Part shown: piece after piece, positions 48,993 to 62,404 of the stretch
Numbering within the stretch: the first letter of the stretch is position 1
How the letters are laid out: the number at the start of each line of letters is the position of its first letter
Assembly (NCBI GenBank): GCA_965153455.1
Contig: OZ234500.1
Location: forward strand, 17,917,579-17,981,578
Direction: 5' to 3'
Source of the DNA: Sphagnum compactum
Lineage: Eukaryota; Bryophyta; Sphagnopsida; Sphagnales
DNA length: 64,000 nucleotides
Program-made: the position numbers and the translations under genes
The notes under the pieces: model-generated
The model's database searches: none
Told to the model about the DNA's origin: nothing
The model's input: only the letters and a program-made list of their open reading frames with translations

Positions 48993-51311
48993 ATGGCCCC
49001 TGCAGCAGCAAGTGAATCTGTGCAGGTGATAAGCAATGAGAACGTGTTCAAACTTGCAGTGCATGACTCTTCTTTCCAGACGAATAATGGGATGCACGCG
49101 TTGAAAGCTGAGTCTAAGTTCTGCATCACTGGAACGATGCAGCCGTCGACGCTCCAGTACCGGAACTACAGTTTGAAGGACCCTTTCAACTGGGGTAAAG
49201 CTGCAGCGGTCCTGAAGGGTAGCCATCTGGACGAAGTGAAGGAGATGGTGAAGACGTTCTACGAGGCGAAGGAAGTGGCTATTGAGGGCGTAAATCTCAG
49301 TATCGCTCAAGTTGCGGCTGTAGCCAGGCGACCGGAGGTGAGAGTGGTGCTGGATGCAGAGAATGCCAAGAGACGAGTTGATGAAAGCTCCAACTGGGTT
49401 CTTACCAAGATCATGAATGGCGGCGACATATACGGTGTCACTACTGGTTTCGGGGCCACTTCCCACCGCCGAACGCAACAAGGAGTGGAGCTTCAGAAAG
49501 AGCTCATCAGGTTCTTGAACGCCGGCGTGTTTGGGAAGAGCGGCAATGGAAACACTCTACCCAGTTGCACAGCGCGAGCAGCCATGTTGGTGCGCACCAA
49601 CACGTTGATGCAGGGTTTCTCTGGAATTCGGTGGGAGATTCTGGAGGCCATGGAAAAGCTTCTCAATGCCCATGTCACCCCGAAGTTGCCGCTGAGAGGA
49701 ACAATCACCGCCTCTGGAGACCTCGTCCCCTTGTCGTACATTGCAGGTCTACTCACTGGTAGGCCCAATTCCAGAGCAATCACAGAAGACGGGAAGGAGG
49801 TTACAGCCATCGAAGCTCTGAGGATCGCTGGCGTGGAGAAACCATTCGAGCTTCAGCCCAAGGAAGGATTGGCCCTCGTTAACGGGACTGCAGTTGGATC
49901 TGCATTGGCTTCCACTGTTTGCTTCGATGCCAATATTCTAGTCCTTCTCGCAGAAGTTCTGTGTGGCCTCTTTTGCGAGGTGATGCAAGGGAAGCCTGAG
50001 TTCACCGATCCGTTGACACATAAACTTAAGCATCACCCTGGTCAGATGGAGGCAGCAGCAATCATGGAATGGGTGCTGGATGGAAGTTCTTACATGAGTG
50101 CCGCCGCCAAACTGCATGAGACCGATCCATTGAAGAAGCCAAAGCAGGACCGGTACGCTTTGCGGACGTCTCCACAGTGGCTAGGACCTCAGATTGAGGG
50201 CATTCGCAACGCAACGCATTCTATCCAGAGGGAGATTAACTCCGTGAACGACAACCCAATCATCGATGCCGCCGCTGACAGAGCTCTACATGGTGGCAAC
50301 TTTCAGGGAACTCCCATAGGAGTATCCATGGACAATATGCGCTTGGCCATCGCCGCCATCGGAAAGCTCATGTTCGCCCAATTCTCTGAGCTTGTTAACG
50401 ACTACTACAACAATGGGTTGCCGTCAAACTTGAGTGGAGGACCCGACCCAAGTCTCGATTACGGCATGAAGGGAGCAGAGATAGCCATGGCTTCTTATTT
50501 GTCGGAGCTCAACTATTTGGCCAATCCAGTCACCACTCATGTACAAAGCGCGGAGCAACACAACCAGGATGTGAACTCCTTGGGTCTAGTGTCTGCAAGG
50601 AAGACGGAGGAAGCAAACGAGATTCTGAAGCTGATGAGTGCCACTTTCTTGGTGGGTCTGTGCCAAGCAGTCGACCTTCGTCATGTGGAGGAGACGATGC
50701 AGACAGCAGTGAAGCAAATGGTTGCTCAAGTTGCAAAAAAGACACTCGTTGCAGACGAAAATGGTGTACTTTTGCCTTCTCGCTTCTGTGAGAAAGATCT
50801 ACTGAAGGTGGTGGAAAGTGAGCCTGTATTCAGCTACATTGACAATGCCGCAAGCCAAACTTACCCTCTGATGCAAAAGCTGAGAGAGGTGCTGGTAAGC
50901 CATGCACTGAAGCACAGCCATAGCCAGGAGGAAGCAGACAACAACAACAAGATCTGGGAAAGAAACAAATCCATGAATCCCATCCTTGAAAGAATACCAA
51001 TCTTCGAAGAGGAGTTGAAGGCTGGACTCAACACGGCAGTGCCACTCATCCGCGAAGCCTATGACAACAAGGGACTTTCTTCAGTCCCTAACAGGATCAC
51101 TCAGTGTAGGACCTATCCCCTTTACAAATTTGTAAGGTCTGAGCTTGGGACCCAATTGCTGTCAGGCTTGAGGACGGTCTCTCCAGGCCAGGAGATTGAG
51201 AAGGTCTACGACGCCATCTGTGCAGGTAAACTTGTTGGGCCTTTGCTGGACTGCACTCAAGGTTGGACTGGAACTCCTGGACCCTTCACTAATGCTGACT
51301 TACATTGCTAG
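48993..51311 (+). CDS. PAL: Phenylalanine ammonia-lyase, intronless
   Basis: One uninterrupted 772-codon frame. PAL deaminates L-phenylalanine to trans-cinnamate, the entry step to lignin, flavonoids and other phenylpropanoids, as a cytosolic homotetramer. The MIO-forming Ala-Ser-Gly is 240-242 in [16 protein letters not shown]. The catalytic Tyr is Y147 in YGVTTGFG, and N297, R391 and NDN (419-421) are in place. The residue that sets Phe over Tyr preference appears to be F180 (NAGVFG). The protein is longer than the usual 710-750 aa, through an extended N-terminus (about the first 45 residues) and a tail. After GTPGPF, where gymnosperm PALs stop, it continues TNADLHC. That tail is encoded by the first unit of a 3' minisatellite. 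Angiosperm PAL genes carry a conserved intron, absent here. Confidence 0.97.
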   Translation: MAPAAASESVQVISNENVFKLAVHDSSFQTNNGMHALKAESKFCITGTMQPSTLQYRNYSLKDPFNWGKAAAVLKGSHLDEVKEMVKTFYEAKEVAIEGVNLSIAQVAAVARRPEVRVVLDAENAKRRVDESSNWVLTKIMNGGDIYGVTTGFGATSHRRTQQGVELQKELIRFLNAGVFGKSGNGNTLPSCTARAAMLVRTNTLMQGFSGIRWEILEAMEKLLNAHVTPKLPLRGTITASGDLVPLSYIAGLLTGRPNSRAITEDGKEVTAIEALRIAGVEKPFELQPKEGLALVNGTAVGSALASTVCFDANILVLLAEVLCGLFCEVMQGKPEFTDPLTHKLKHHPGQMEAAAIMEWVLDGSSYMSAAAKLHETDPLKKPKQDRYALRTSPQWLGPQIEGIRNATHSIQREINSVNDNPIIDAAADRALHGGNFQGTPIGVSMDNMRLAIAAIGKLMFAQFSELVNDYYNNGLPSNLSGGPDPSLDYGMKGAEIAMASYLSELNYLANPVTTHVQSAEQHNQDVNSLGLVSARKTEEANEILKLMSATFLVGLCQAVDLRHVEETMQTAVKQMVAQVAKKTLVADENGVLLPSRFCEKDLLKVVESEPVFSYIDNAASQTYPLMQKLREVLVSHALKHSHSQEEADNNNKIWERNKSMNPILERIPIFEEELKAGLNTAVPLIREAYDNKGLSSVPNRITQCRTYPLYKFVRSELGTQLLSGLRTVSPGQEIEKVYDAICAGKLVGPLLDCTQGWTGTPGPFTNADLHC

Positions 51312-51541
51312 CTCTAGGACCCTTCACTAATGCTGATTGCATTGCTAGCTCTAGGACCCTTCACTAATGCTGACTTAAATTGCTAGCTCTAGGACCCCTC
51401 ACTAATGCTGACTGCATTGCTAGCTCTAGGACCCGTCACTAATGCTGACTGCCTTGCTAGCTCTAGGACCCTTCACTAATGCTGACTTACATTGCTAGCT
51501 CTAGGACCTTTCACTAATGCTGACTTACATTGCTAGCTCTA
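51279..51541. repeat. Seven-unit 37/38-bp minisatellite spanning the PAL stop codon
   Basis: Units are GGACCCTTCACTAATGCTGA, then CTTACATTGCTAGCTCTA, with lengths 38, 37, 38, 37, 37, 38 and 38 bp (263 bp in all). Unit 1 holds the last ten codons and the TAG stop of PAL; the other six lie in the 3' UTR or flank. Copies 6 and 7 are nearly identical to unit 1, and copies 2, 4 and 5 share a 1-bp deletion. All copies keep the GCTAGC word around the stop. Confidence 0.92.
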
Positions 51542-54500
51542 ACCAGACCAAAGTTGGGTTAGGTCGTGGTGGTTTAGGTAGGACAACATTAAATGGGGGT
51601 CACCCCTTAGACAAATCCAAATTGGAAATTTTGTGAATCAGTAAACCTTTTTTAATTAGTGAACCCACAAAGCGGACGGATTTAATATTTTCTCAATATT
51701 GTTCCCCCTTTTTTTATTTTGGCTAAAATTTTTATTTTGATATGTGTTGTGATAATTTGATTTAAGTTTTATGCATGGCATCATCATTATTATTATATAA
51801 CATAAAATATATCAATTTTTTTTAAAATTTTTTAAATCAGACTGCTGTGATGTTAGCAACAAGCATCTGAACAGGGATGTAGTAATAAATGGTAAGATGA
51901 ACCAACCCATCATCGATCACCTGCCTATGACCGAACACTTTGGCAGATCTTTCTCAATTCTTCTTCATGTTGAGTGATTTAAAATGTTATAGGAGTGCCT
52001 TCTCAAGCAAAGGGTGAGAATCATTGAATATATGTATAAATTACAATTTATGTAAATGTAAATAAGGTGTGTATAGTTCATTATGAAAATACACATGAAG
52101 AGTATCATTTATTTGCGGGATTTTCTCCAAAAAAAATCATAAAAAATAATTTTTGAATGAAATTTTTTGTTTTTTTGTTTTTTTGATAATATTTATAGTT
52201 GTGTCAATATATCACATTTGTTAATTATTTTCTAATAAATATGAATTTTTGGAAATGTATATATTTTGCCAAATTTTGTGTTTCATCTTGAACACGATTA
52301 GAAATTAAAATCATATCAAAACATGTTGATTATTTTAAGGTTTAATTTTTTGTGTTATAAGTTGATACCTTGTTTTTAACATCATATTATGCATTGCACC
52401 ACATTTTTATGTTGCGAAGGACTTATGAACTTCAAAATTAATGTTGAATTTTTAAGTTGGAAATAAAAAATTATGGATGAGTGTTTTCTTAGATGTGTTT
52501 AATAATCCCCTATTATTACAAAACAAATTGGGCATTAAAAAATTGTATTATGAAAATTAAAGGGCCCTTTGTAAAAGTAATGTAATGAAGTTGTTAAACA
52601 TCCATTTTTTAAACAAGGGTTTTCATCAATTTTTTTTGGTGTTTATGCATTAACTAAGTTGTATAGACATTGAAAGTTTTAGGCTTAATGGCCTAATTGA
52701 ATAACACATTATTTATGTTTTGAAACATGAATATTAAACTATAATTAAAGTTCTTAATCTACACATCATGATTACAAATTGCCTAAGATGTTTTAAATTT
52801 TAACATTTTGTCTGATATGAAAATAACATGTTTTGGTGTATTTTAAACCATTTAACCACATTCAATATTCATACATTTCTTAATGGATTCAAGATATTGA
52901 TTAATTTTCATAATGTCTATATCTCCAACATTGGTAAACTTTAACATGACGATCATAACTTTTGGTTCATATTGAAAATCAGAATTACAAATAAACTAAT
53001 TGTATGAGATTTCATTACAATTAAATATATGATTATTTATTTATTGGTATTTTCAATTAAATAATAATTTTAATCAAAACTAAAAATAATAAATTAAATT
53101 TATAAATTCATATTTTAATAATTATATCAAATATAAATGAGAAGTGGTGCCATGTAATAATCTTTCAATATCACTTCTAGACATAACTGTGGAGTAAACA
53201 TTTGATGTTTTTTTTTTTAAACCACCCTTTTTGGAATGGGTATAACACAATTTTCCACTTTTAATTTTTTTTTTTTTCAAATCAATAAAATGTATTTTCC
53301 CTTTCAACTTTGGACTATTTTAGAATTATTGGAAACTTGACCCATCTAACATTTCCAAAGTTTCTTGAACCTTTAAATGATTATGATTGTTGGTGGGCCA
53401 AGCTCTCAAAAAGACATCCCCAGATACAACATCAACCGAGCAAATGTTCCCAAATCTTAAATCCTTATTAAAAAATTTAATTGGTGGGGTGTTCTGGTTT
53501 AGAGATGATTTAAGCATAGTAAATAACAAAAACACACTTGAACAATACCAAGGGTAAGGAAAGACATGAGGGACAATAAAAAAATGAAAATGCTGACAAG
53601 GAATTTAGATAAAATGACAATAAACAAATATTTCATGCATTCTTATATCAATGCCTATAACTATCATTATCACCACACATAGAAAACATAACATGGAAAC
53701 ACTTTAAATGATACACCATGTCCAAACCAAAATATGATTCACTTGCAATAACATAAGAATCCAAGCACAGAAAACAAAAAATAAATCTCAACAAAAATCG
53801 CACAAAAAATTAATCTTGCATCCCATAAAACTTAGAAAAATTGCAACAACAAAAACATGTGTATTTTTTTTGAAATCTCTTTAAATCATCAAAAGTGATT
53901 TGAGATCACACAATATGAAATTATATCCCATTCACAAAATATTTCAAACCTTATTGACATTTGAATTGACTCAAAATAAGAATTCAAACAACTAAGTTAA
54001 TCTCGTTCATACCATGAAATAAGTATTGAAAATCTACTTATGAATATAGTGTTGGAAAAAAAAACTCTTAAAAGACATAAATATGAAGAAACATTTGTTC
54101 ATGTTTTTTTATTTGGAAATGGATTAAGTAAATTCCAATTTAAAACAATCCAAGTGACAACTTATGATTTATGGAATTTAAAATTGGCTTACCTAAATCA
54201 AATCAAATCAATTATTGTCCCTACAATTTTCATAAACACAAAATACATGTATGTTTGCTAATATGAAACTCACACAAATCTATTTTATTGTATTTTAAAA
54301 ATAATTATTGCTACTAAATAATGCATCTTAGTTCGCCACATAATTCAATAGGCTATTTAGTGAATTAGGAATATTTTTGTCACAATAAAATTTAGCCTCT
54401 TGCTTAATGGCAAGCGACAAGACATGTTCAAATAATCAAGTCCACATGGCTAATTGGGCTCATGATCTTTGATCAATGAATTGATTTCGGTCCTAGATGT

Positions 54501-55652
54501 ATTTGATTTTAGACGTGCTCTAAGCCATCTTAATAATTAAGTCAAACATGCTACCACTAGTATCATAATAACATGAAATGCATGACACCCTTATGTCAAC
54601 CATACATTTTACACATTTGCATACATGTGGATTGGATGTAGATAATCAAGTACCACTTTAACACTAGTGTTTTTACTTCATGTATAAATCAATCTCACAT
54701 GTTTAGGAACCTGCTTGGTATACTAGGAGAAAGCTTCTATTTTCACTTATTTCAGTTGACCCCTATTCATATTCCCGACAATTTTTGTTATATGTTATGA
54801 ATATTTGGGGTTGTTGGAAAAATGTGTTGATCATATCATTGTAGAAGTGTAGTGTGTGGTGCATATAAGCTTAGAAGCGCTTATGTTCATGATGGGTGGA
54901 GAAATCTCCCAGTAATTTGTATTAGAAGCAAGCAACAATAGTAGTAGGGATGCATTCACAAGCTTGTTAATAATACATGCTTGTGGGGTGTTATGAAAGT
55001 TAAGCCCATGGGAAATGTAAGTACAAGAGACACATGTGAGAGACATAAGTTTAAGGAGATATCCTTTTTCATGTCATTTCAATATGTGTGTGTTGACATC
55101 TTCATAACAAATAATCATTGACTCACTCTTGCATTCAAGTAAATTGCGCACTTGCATGCAATGGATGTTATGTTTGAATTCTCAATTTTTGTTGCTTTTT
55201 TAAATTATTCAAGAATTGCTCTAAAACTTTGCTATGACGCAAGCACTTGGACACAATACTTTAATGATTCATTTTGTAGAAGCTCTTGTTTTACAAGAAT
55301 TTGTGGATTATGTATGATATACCTATGTAAAGTGTCAGAAGCTACAACACATAATTTTTGTTCTCAAATACATGTAACATAAACATGAGGGTTTTCCATG
55401 CATGTCAATATATTCTTGTGCTTCATTGAAATATTTCAAATAGGAATTTGGAAATAAATGACTGAAAAAAAAATAACATGACATGTTTTAAAACAATTGT
55501 TTGTCCAACATATTCATACATAAGGATTTTCCATAACACAATTTGAAATAATCAACACCACCCAAGGAACTCAATTTGAAGCTCGCAATAAACTTGGTTA
55601 TGTTGTTCAAGAGCTTTAATCAGATTGATAGAAAATTGTGCCACACACATCA
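51542..55652. other. AT-rich intergenic spacer
   Basis: Extremely AT-rich with homopolymer runs. No gene, RNA or complete repeat recognised on either strand. Confidence 0.5.
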
Positions 55653-56398
55653 TCATGATGCACGTTGCTTGTAGCGCTTCATTTGTTTGCTAAATCTTTT
55701 CTTGTCGATTTCTGCCTTTCGAATATATGGCTACACCCATTTCCATAACCCAATGATGGCATGTATGTGGGTCACCTTAACTTGTTCATTATAGATTACA
55801 GCAACACATTAGTTACTCATCTTACTCATGTAGAAGAAGAGCAATTTATATGAACATTACATAAACAAGTTTATTCTATAACATGTATGCATTAAGGTCA
55901 TAAATTGAAAATATTGTATATTGTGAGGTGCAATAGAGCTTGGGATTGAAAATGTTGTCTTTGAGGGATATGCAATTTTCATGTTGGTTCATTTTTTGTG
56001 TTTGAAATGAAGAGTGTGTGAAGGTAAATCATTTGATGGGTGATTGGGATTTCATGAAGGATTGGAAAATAAATATATATGGAGGGAGTTGTCATGCATA
56101 CCATTCTATCTTTCTCCGACATACTTTGCCATTGGGATCCAAGGATGCGGCCAACATCACCAAAAGAAATGTTGGGATTGTCACCCGTGATGTTCTCTCG
56201 TTGGTCTTTGCAAAAAAACATGTAAGGTGCTAATGCCTTTTTGGGACGACCATTGGCAAGTTTATTCTTCATCGATCTTTTCATAGTCACCTTTTTTGGT
56301 CTTGCATTCTTTTTAGAGTAACCCCTTGATGAGGAGGCCTTTGAAGGGCCTCTAGCCCTCCCTCCAACATTTGCTCGTCCCCTCGCCAGTATTTCTCG
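55653..56398 (-). CDS. HMG-box protein, C-terminal two exons (5' part unresolved)
   Basis: Minus strand. Exon 56398-56102 (acceptor TTTTTTGAAAG, donor ATG/GTATGC) and last exon 55730-55653 (acceptor GGGTGTAG, TGA stop) join in phase 0. They encode a basic arm (RGRANVGGRARGPSKASSSR) followed by one full HMG box: KKALAPYMFFCKDQRE, then ISFGDVGRILGSQW, then PYIRKAEIDKKRFSKQMKRY. The box has the expected aromatic and Trp core positions and about 71 residues, and the protein ends right after helix 3. HMGB/NHP6-type proteins bend DNA and act in chromatin. Upstream exons probably exist: a donor-like TTT/GTAAGT ends a segment at 56,479, and AAG/GTGAGT ends another at 56,652. Neither could be assigned to a domain. 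Confidence 0.75.
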
Positions 56399-56970
56399 CT
56401 TTCAAAAAAGTAAATTGTGAAACTTATTACAAGTTTCTAGTCTGTAATCGCCCGCAAAAAAGCTTGCATGAAACTTACAAATTGAGCAATGGGGATCCAA
56501 CTCTCATCTTTCACACAAAATTGTAGGAAATATACATATTATGTTATGTGCATCCAAAAAACACATGAATTAAGTCAAGGAAAAAACACCCACAATGTAA
56601 ATCAAGATTGAGCATGCAAAAACTTGACATTGGAAATCTATTGTTACTCACCTTGTACAAAATGGAAAGACAAAGGATGTGGAGAAACCCGCTTGTCTCT
56701 TCAGAAGTTCTCCAAGTTATGTACAAAATTACGGCTTTCAATAATGTGCAACAAAATAACCTTGAAACCTTGAATGTTTTCAGGTGCAATGACTAAACAA
56801 ATATGGAGTTTTCAATATGCACACAAAAATACACAAACTTGAAAAAGTCTAAAGCACTTGGAGGGGGATTGGTAATGATGCCCCACATAAGGGAGAAAAA
56901 GAACAAGAAAGAGGAAGATAGGAATGAGATTCAGGAGGAGGTAATGGTGATGGAAAAAGGCATTGATCAA

Positions 56971-57001
<31 letters not shown>

Positions 57002-60000
57002 TAAGGGCACTATCATTGATGGGTTTACATGGGACTTGACACACACCCCCTAAACCTGACACAGAATATAACTGCCAAACCACAATTGAAGACTTGAGAT
57101 GCAATCTATCCCTTCTTGACATGGTTGATAAATTGCCCACAAGAAGCACTCACCCAATGGTTTTTTGTTTTCAATTTTGTGATGGAGCTGACAGTGGTGA
57201 TCATCCATAAGATGATTTAGCCAGATTTGGCTATACCCTAGATATCAAAGTTGAAAAAAACCAGATTCTTTGTATATATTCTTGGCTACCTACTGGAACT
57301 TTATCATTAAAATCTGGTGATTTGGAATTTTCTTTTCCTTCAAAATTCTGGCAAATTTGGGCCATTTTTTCCATGAAAACTCCTCTCTGTAGGTCAAAAT
57401 CATATTTTTTAGGTTAAAATTTGGCTTGATTTTGCCCAAAAATAAAACACTGCATCCACCCACCCATGCTGTTATTCATCCAGTTCTTCCATCTATATTA
57501 TAATCCTTCTACAACTTTGCAATCATTGCCTTAGGAAACACAAAGTAAGCCAAGCCATCTTGAATGTGAGAAATAGTATTGGAGGCTCAAATATTGGGCA
57601 TGGGTGGAGCTGATTTAAGTTTTTAAGGACTAGAGCCCCCGCACTTCAATCAAAATGAAAATCTTCACAAGCTTTTGAGATATTTGATGACTTTTCTTTC
57701 CTTTGAATTGCTTGTTCAAAGTTTTTGATCACACATTTGTATGGTTATGTTTCCTTTCTAGTCCCTTGTGGAAAGTCTTTGATTAAAACCAACCAATTTT
57801 TTTGGAATTAAGGTTCTTTTGGGTTGATAAGTTCAAGGGGATTTTTTTTGGTTGTCTTAATGTCATTTGCATTTGTGGTGATTGAGTGACATAAATGCAT
57901 GAATACCCACAATCTAATGTCATCACTTCTTAAAATAAAACAAAATAAAATGAAACCCCCTTGGTTTTGTGAACTATGGGAACAAGTTAAAAACATATTT
58001 TAAGAAAAATCGTTAGGAACTTTAATGGCATTACTAGGGACATAAAACCACCTTTTCATGAAATTTATTAAAAATATGAGTGAAAAATATACATCGAGAC
58101 AAAAAAGTGCAAACAAAAGTTTGTCAAAAGTTCCAAAGCATCAATATGAATAAAAAGTATGACAATCCAAATTGTTATTTGGGAACCATGACATTGCATT
58201 GGAAACATACATGAGAACACCATTGAGAACTTTGGCAAACGAATGGTACACATGGTATTGAATAGTGGGAACACATTTGGAAACACAAACACAGTTCCGG
58301 TATTAACATTTTTGAAAAATTGAAAAATGTCAAAGGGAGCAAACATTAGCAAATTCAAGAACAAGTTTGTAAAACCCCTTTTTACTACAAAACAAATATA
58401 TCATGTTATGAAAGAACACCAATAGGAGCAAATAGGAACAACCATTGGGAGCATTGGAAATACCTTATTGGAGTATCAATGGGCATTGAAAAAATTAATT
58501 ACAATGTGCCCCCTCATTTGCTTTAAATAAACCAGACCTCATCATTTGGGTTTGCACTTTTCATATGATTTTAGAATGTTAAATGATAATAAATAGGACC
58601 CCCTTCCCCAATGAAAGAAATGAAAGGTCCTCAAGATATCTATGAGCTAGCTCAAGTTCAAGATGCCCAAGATATTCACATGTGTATCTAAGTGAAATTG
58701 TGGCAATTGCATCAAAAGACATCACAATTAGGATGGGTAGTCACTTGTATGTGCATCAAACTTTAGGGTAGGTGGGCCTATTCTTGTAACAAATAGTCTC
58801 CGAGAACAAAGAAGAATAAAGTCATTGTATGTTTCATTTTAATAAATAGAAAGAATAACTATAGTCCAAGCTCAAGTGATTGAATGATTTTTGGGTATGT
58901 ATTTTTATTTTTGGGGAAAAACTTTTATTATGGGGAACATATTGATGCGGCTAAGCTTAATAGTTTCCACCATAAAGAGAACTTATAATCATAGGAATCT
59001 ATTTTTCAATCTTTATTTTTCAATTATTAAATTATTTTTAGTATATTTTTCACTCTCCATTTATTAAACTATGTTTTACTATATTTTCAACATCATGAAA
59101 TATAAAGCTACTTGCTAAACAATATTCATAAATGATTGAGTATTTATAATCGTTAGAAATTCAAACAACACTTTTCATGTTTTGTATTCAATATTGTTTT
59201 TAGTCGTATTCAGCATTGTTCACATGTGTGCATATTTTCAATAGTTAATGTGATAACATATTAATTTTATGTTGTGTGTCTTTTGCAATGGTGAATTTAT
59301 TCTTAGATACTTAATATAAATCCCTCTACTAGGACATGGATATAAGTTGGTGAATGGGAATAAAAAGCCCACCCACCCTATTGTTTGTTTAAATTTGGAG
59401 TCTCATTTTTGGTGTTATAAGATTTCGAATCACAACATAAGTACAAGGCATGATTGATGCCAAGTTGATGTTTCCATTATGTATTTCTTTTGGTCTTGGA
59501 TTCATGCAGTGCAAGAGAGTTGATTTTGTGTATTTGTGTGCATGTTTTTATGTGTGAGACTAAAACAACATGAAGAAACTCGACAATAGACCACGCTTAC
59601 ACAAGAGACAATTTAACACAAGAAACAACCACAAAATCAGGTTTGATTGAAGATTGTCAAAACTGTAGAGAATCAGGTACCAAGTTTGGTACGATCAAAT
59701 CCCCATGAATTTCAAAGGGACTAACTTCACAAAACTCCTCGCAATGGTTACTAGCCTTGGTTTCTACTTGGTTTTCGTTTCTTTTGTTTGGAAGTCCTTT
59801 CCATCATGTAGTGGCAAATTAGATTCTTCTACCATAGATGTCGATTCAAAGGTAACTCTATAAATAACTGGAATTGTGTTTTGTAATAGATTGTTAATGG
59901 GGTTTTCAATATTATTTCCAAATTCACACTAAAATGATTTGTAACACGATTTTTAATGAGTTATAAGTATAGCACTTACATTTCAGTTGTTAGGAAATAA

Positions 60001-60539
60001 TTTGAGAGCATTGCTATGACAAACATGTCACATGTTCATTAATCAAAAGTTACTAATTGACCCACGTGCAGAAGTGTCCACTCCGACCTACGAAAACCCC
60101 TAAATTAACCCTAGATTGATGTGACAAAATGTTGCATCAATGTCCAAAGAGAGTTGATAGTGATAACCCTAATTTACTACTAAATCTTAATTAAAATTAA
60201 AGTACGTGATTAGCCCATAATCTAAAGTGTCTAGATTAAAAAAGTTTCACAATCATATATACTTAAAAAGATTTTGACAAACGCTTTCACAGGTGTGTTG
60301 CATGTGAATGGTAGTTTAAGGCTAACTTTTGCACTGCAATGCGATTGAGGATTATTTTTTTTGCATCCTTGGAGTTTATCATGCATTCCTCCTACAACCA
60401 ACCATCGAAGCAAAGCTTGTCATTCACTAATTTTTACAAACTCTTGCTTGTTGGACTAACTAGAGCGAAATATGTTCAATTTTTTAGCTCTTGAAATTGT
60501 TCGCCATGATCAAAGAATGGCTAAATAGGCTTCAACAAA
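56399..60539. other. Spacer, possibly with 5' exons of the HMG gene
   Basis: 56,400-56,800 may hold upstream HMG-gene exons on the minus strand. A (GA)n microsatellite lies at about 56,970-56,998. The rest is AT-rich without recognisable genes; open frames are short. Confidence 0.45.
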
Positions 60540-61660
60540 ATGTCCTTTGGCTCACAAACATTTTGTTGCATTTGTTGAAATAGTTGCGGTGCCTTCTGAC
60601 CTTGCCAACATTTTATATGTCCCAATGTCACGGTGATCCAAGTGAGCATGCATCTCGAGATGGCATCTTGTTGAACACTCCCCTACCAGCCTCCAATCCT
60701 GCCACATTTTGCATAAATGTCAACCAAGCAATTGCCCACAAAGATGTCCAACTCATGACCACTTTGAATGATATACTCATGAATACACCCGCCCTCTTCA
60801 AGTGCAACTACACTGGCCAATGCATTTAGCACCCCCCACAAAAGTAGCAGAGTTTGGTTGCACAGACTCCTGCTACATTTGTTGAATTAGTTGCAGTACC
60901 TTCTGACCTTGCCAACATTTCATATGTTCCAATGTCATAGTGATCCAAGTGACCATGCATCTCGCGGTGGCATCTTGTTGAACACTTTCCAAGCATCCTC
61001 AATGCTCCCTCCTTTTGCATACATGTGAACCAAGCTACTCCCCGGTGCAAAGACATCAAACTTGCAAGCACTTTGAATGATCTACTCAAGAACTCACCTG
61101 CCCCTCTTCAATTGCAACCATGCTGGCACATGCATTCAACACCCCCACAAAACTAACAGAGTCTGGCTGCACACCTTCCTCTTGCATTTGTTGAAATAGT
61201 TCAACTGCCTTCTGCCCTTGCCCACATTTCACATCTCCCAATATCATGTTGTTCCAAGTGACCACATCTTGAGATGGCATCTTGTTGAACACTCTCCAAG
61301 CATCCCTCCCACATTTTGCATATATATCAATCAAGCTACTCCCCCACAAAGACATCTGAGTCACAACCACTTGGAATGATCTGCTCATGAACACACCTGC
61401 TCCTGTTGCATTTGTAGATCTTGAGCCACTTTTCTCTTTGTTGTGTAAAGAAATTGTAGCCAAATACTCCAATTCTTCTTGTCAATGCAACTTTTTTCAT
61501 TTTTGCTAAACTGCAAGTGATGTTGAATTTCAGAGTGAACGAACACAAGAACAAACAGCCTAGAGGGAAGATTTGCTGCCCCATGTATTCAATCTGAGCT
61601 CCAATTGTATGCAGATCATCAAATTGTCGCAGATGCCCTTGGAATGTGAAACAGTTCAAT
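60540..61660 (-). pseudogene. Degenerate PLS-type PPR gene
   Basis: The minus strand shows at least three successive PPR blocks broken by frameshifts and stops. The best block (about 61,350-61,100) reads LIDIYAKCGRDAWRVFNKM, then PSQDVVTWNNMILG, then QMQEEGVQPDSVSFVGVL. Others at about 61,090-60,840 and 60,830-60,560 keep pieces such as EEGGCIHEYIIQSG and DIYAKCGR. An upstream part (61,659-61,380) contains CVHEQIIPSGCDSDVFVG, then shifts frame. PPR proteins bind organelle RNA; this copy cannot make a full protein. It lies head to head with the intact PPR gene on the plus strand. Confidence 0.8.
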
Positions 61661-62216
61661 GTCTCAAGTGCAAGCTCCCAGGCAGGTCCGTGCTCTTCAT
61701 CAAATCCACAATGGCAAATTGGAAACAGGAAATGTGCCTCGACGTGTCGCAGGAAGCGTGGAGATGTCGTGCGGTTACGGGAAGCAACTACGACGACGTT
61801 CTCCCTTGAAGCCAGGGAGCCAGCGATAGCGCCTTGTCCGTGGTTCAGGCCTGTTCAGGAAATCGGTACGAAATCTTCCAAAGAAGGCGGATTGACGCTC
61901 GACCTTCAAACAAGATGCGAAAACCGACAAGAAACAAACACGGTACTCTTGTGTATTCGAAAGATGCGAAGTTCGTTCTCGCATTTTGTCTCGCGCATGC
62001 GCGTGATCGTCTCTCTTCTGTCTTGCGGCATGTGAATTTTGGATCACACTTTCTCTGTGTCTTGGTATGTATCTGCGGGTCTTCGAAGGGTTTGGATTTG
62101 ATGATTTGCATGAGCAAACAAGCAAGAAAGGAGTCGGAGGAGAACTTTGACCAAAATTTCCACGAGACGGCAGCAGCAGGAGCAGCAGCCGGTGCTTTTC
62201 TCACGGATTCCGACAT

Positions 62217-62404
62217 GGCTTCTTGATGCGCCGCAATCTATGCTCCTTGCACTCACGCGGAGTTAGTCCGGCGACGCACTGTTGTGAACCATGCCAGAGT
62301 GATGATCAAATCACCATGGCGTCCCTGAGGTGAAAGCTTGTTCAATTCTCTTCTGTTGATCAATTCGCTCGCGCCTTGGTGAACGAATTTCTTCTCGCAT
62401 CGCC
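62217..62404. promoter_or_regulatory. Short region between divergent reading frames
   Basis: A 188-bp gap separates the plus-strand PPR ATG (62,405) from a minus-strand 123-codon frame starting at 62,216 (MSESVRKAPAAAPAAAVSWK...). That frame could be the first exon of the pseudogenised PPR copy. If both are real, this is a shared promoter. No TATA box is evident. The call is inferred from layout only. Confidence 0.3.

Noticed and set aside
48975-49481. 168-codon minus-strand open frame inside PAL
   Set aside because: Antisense shadow of the PAL coding sequence; no independent signal.
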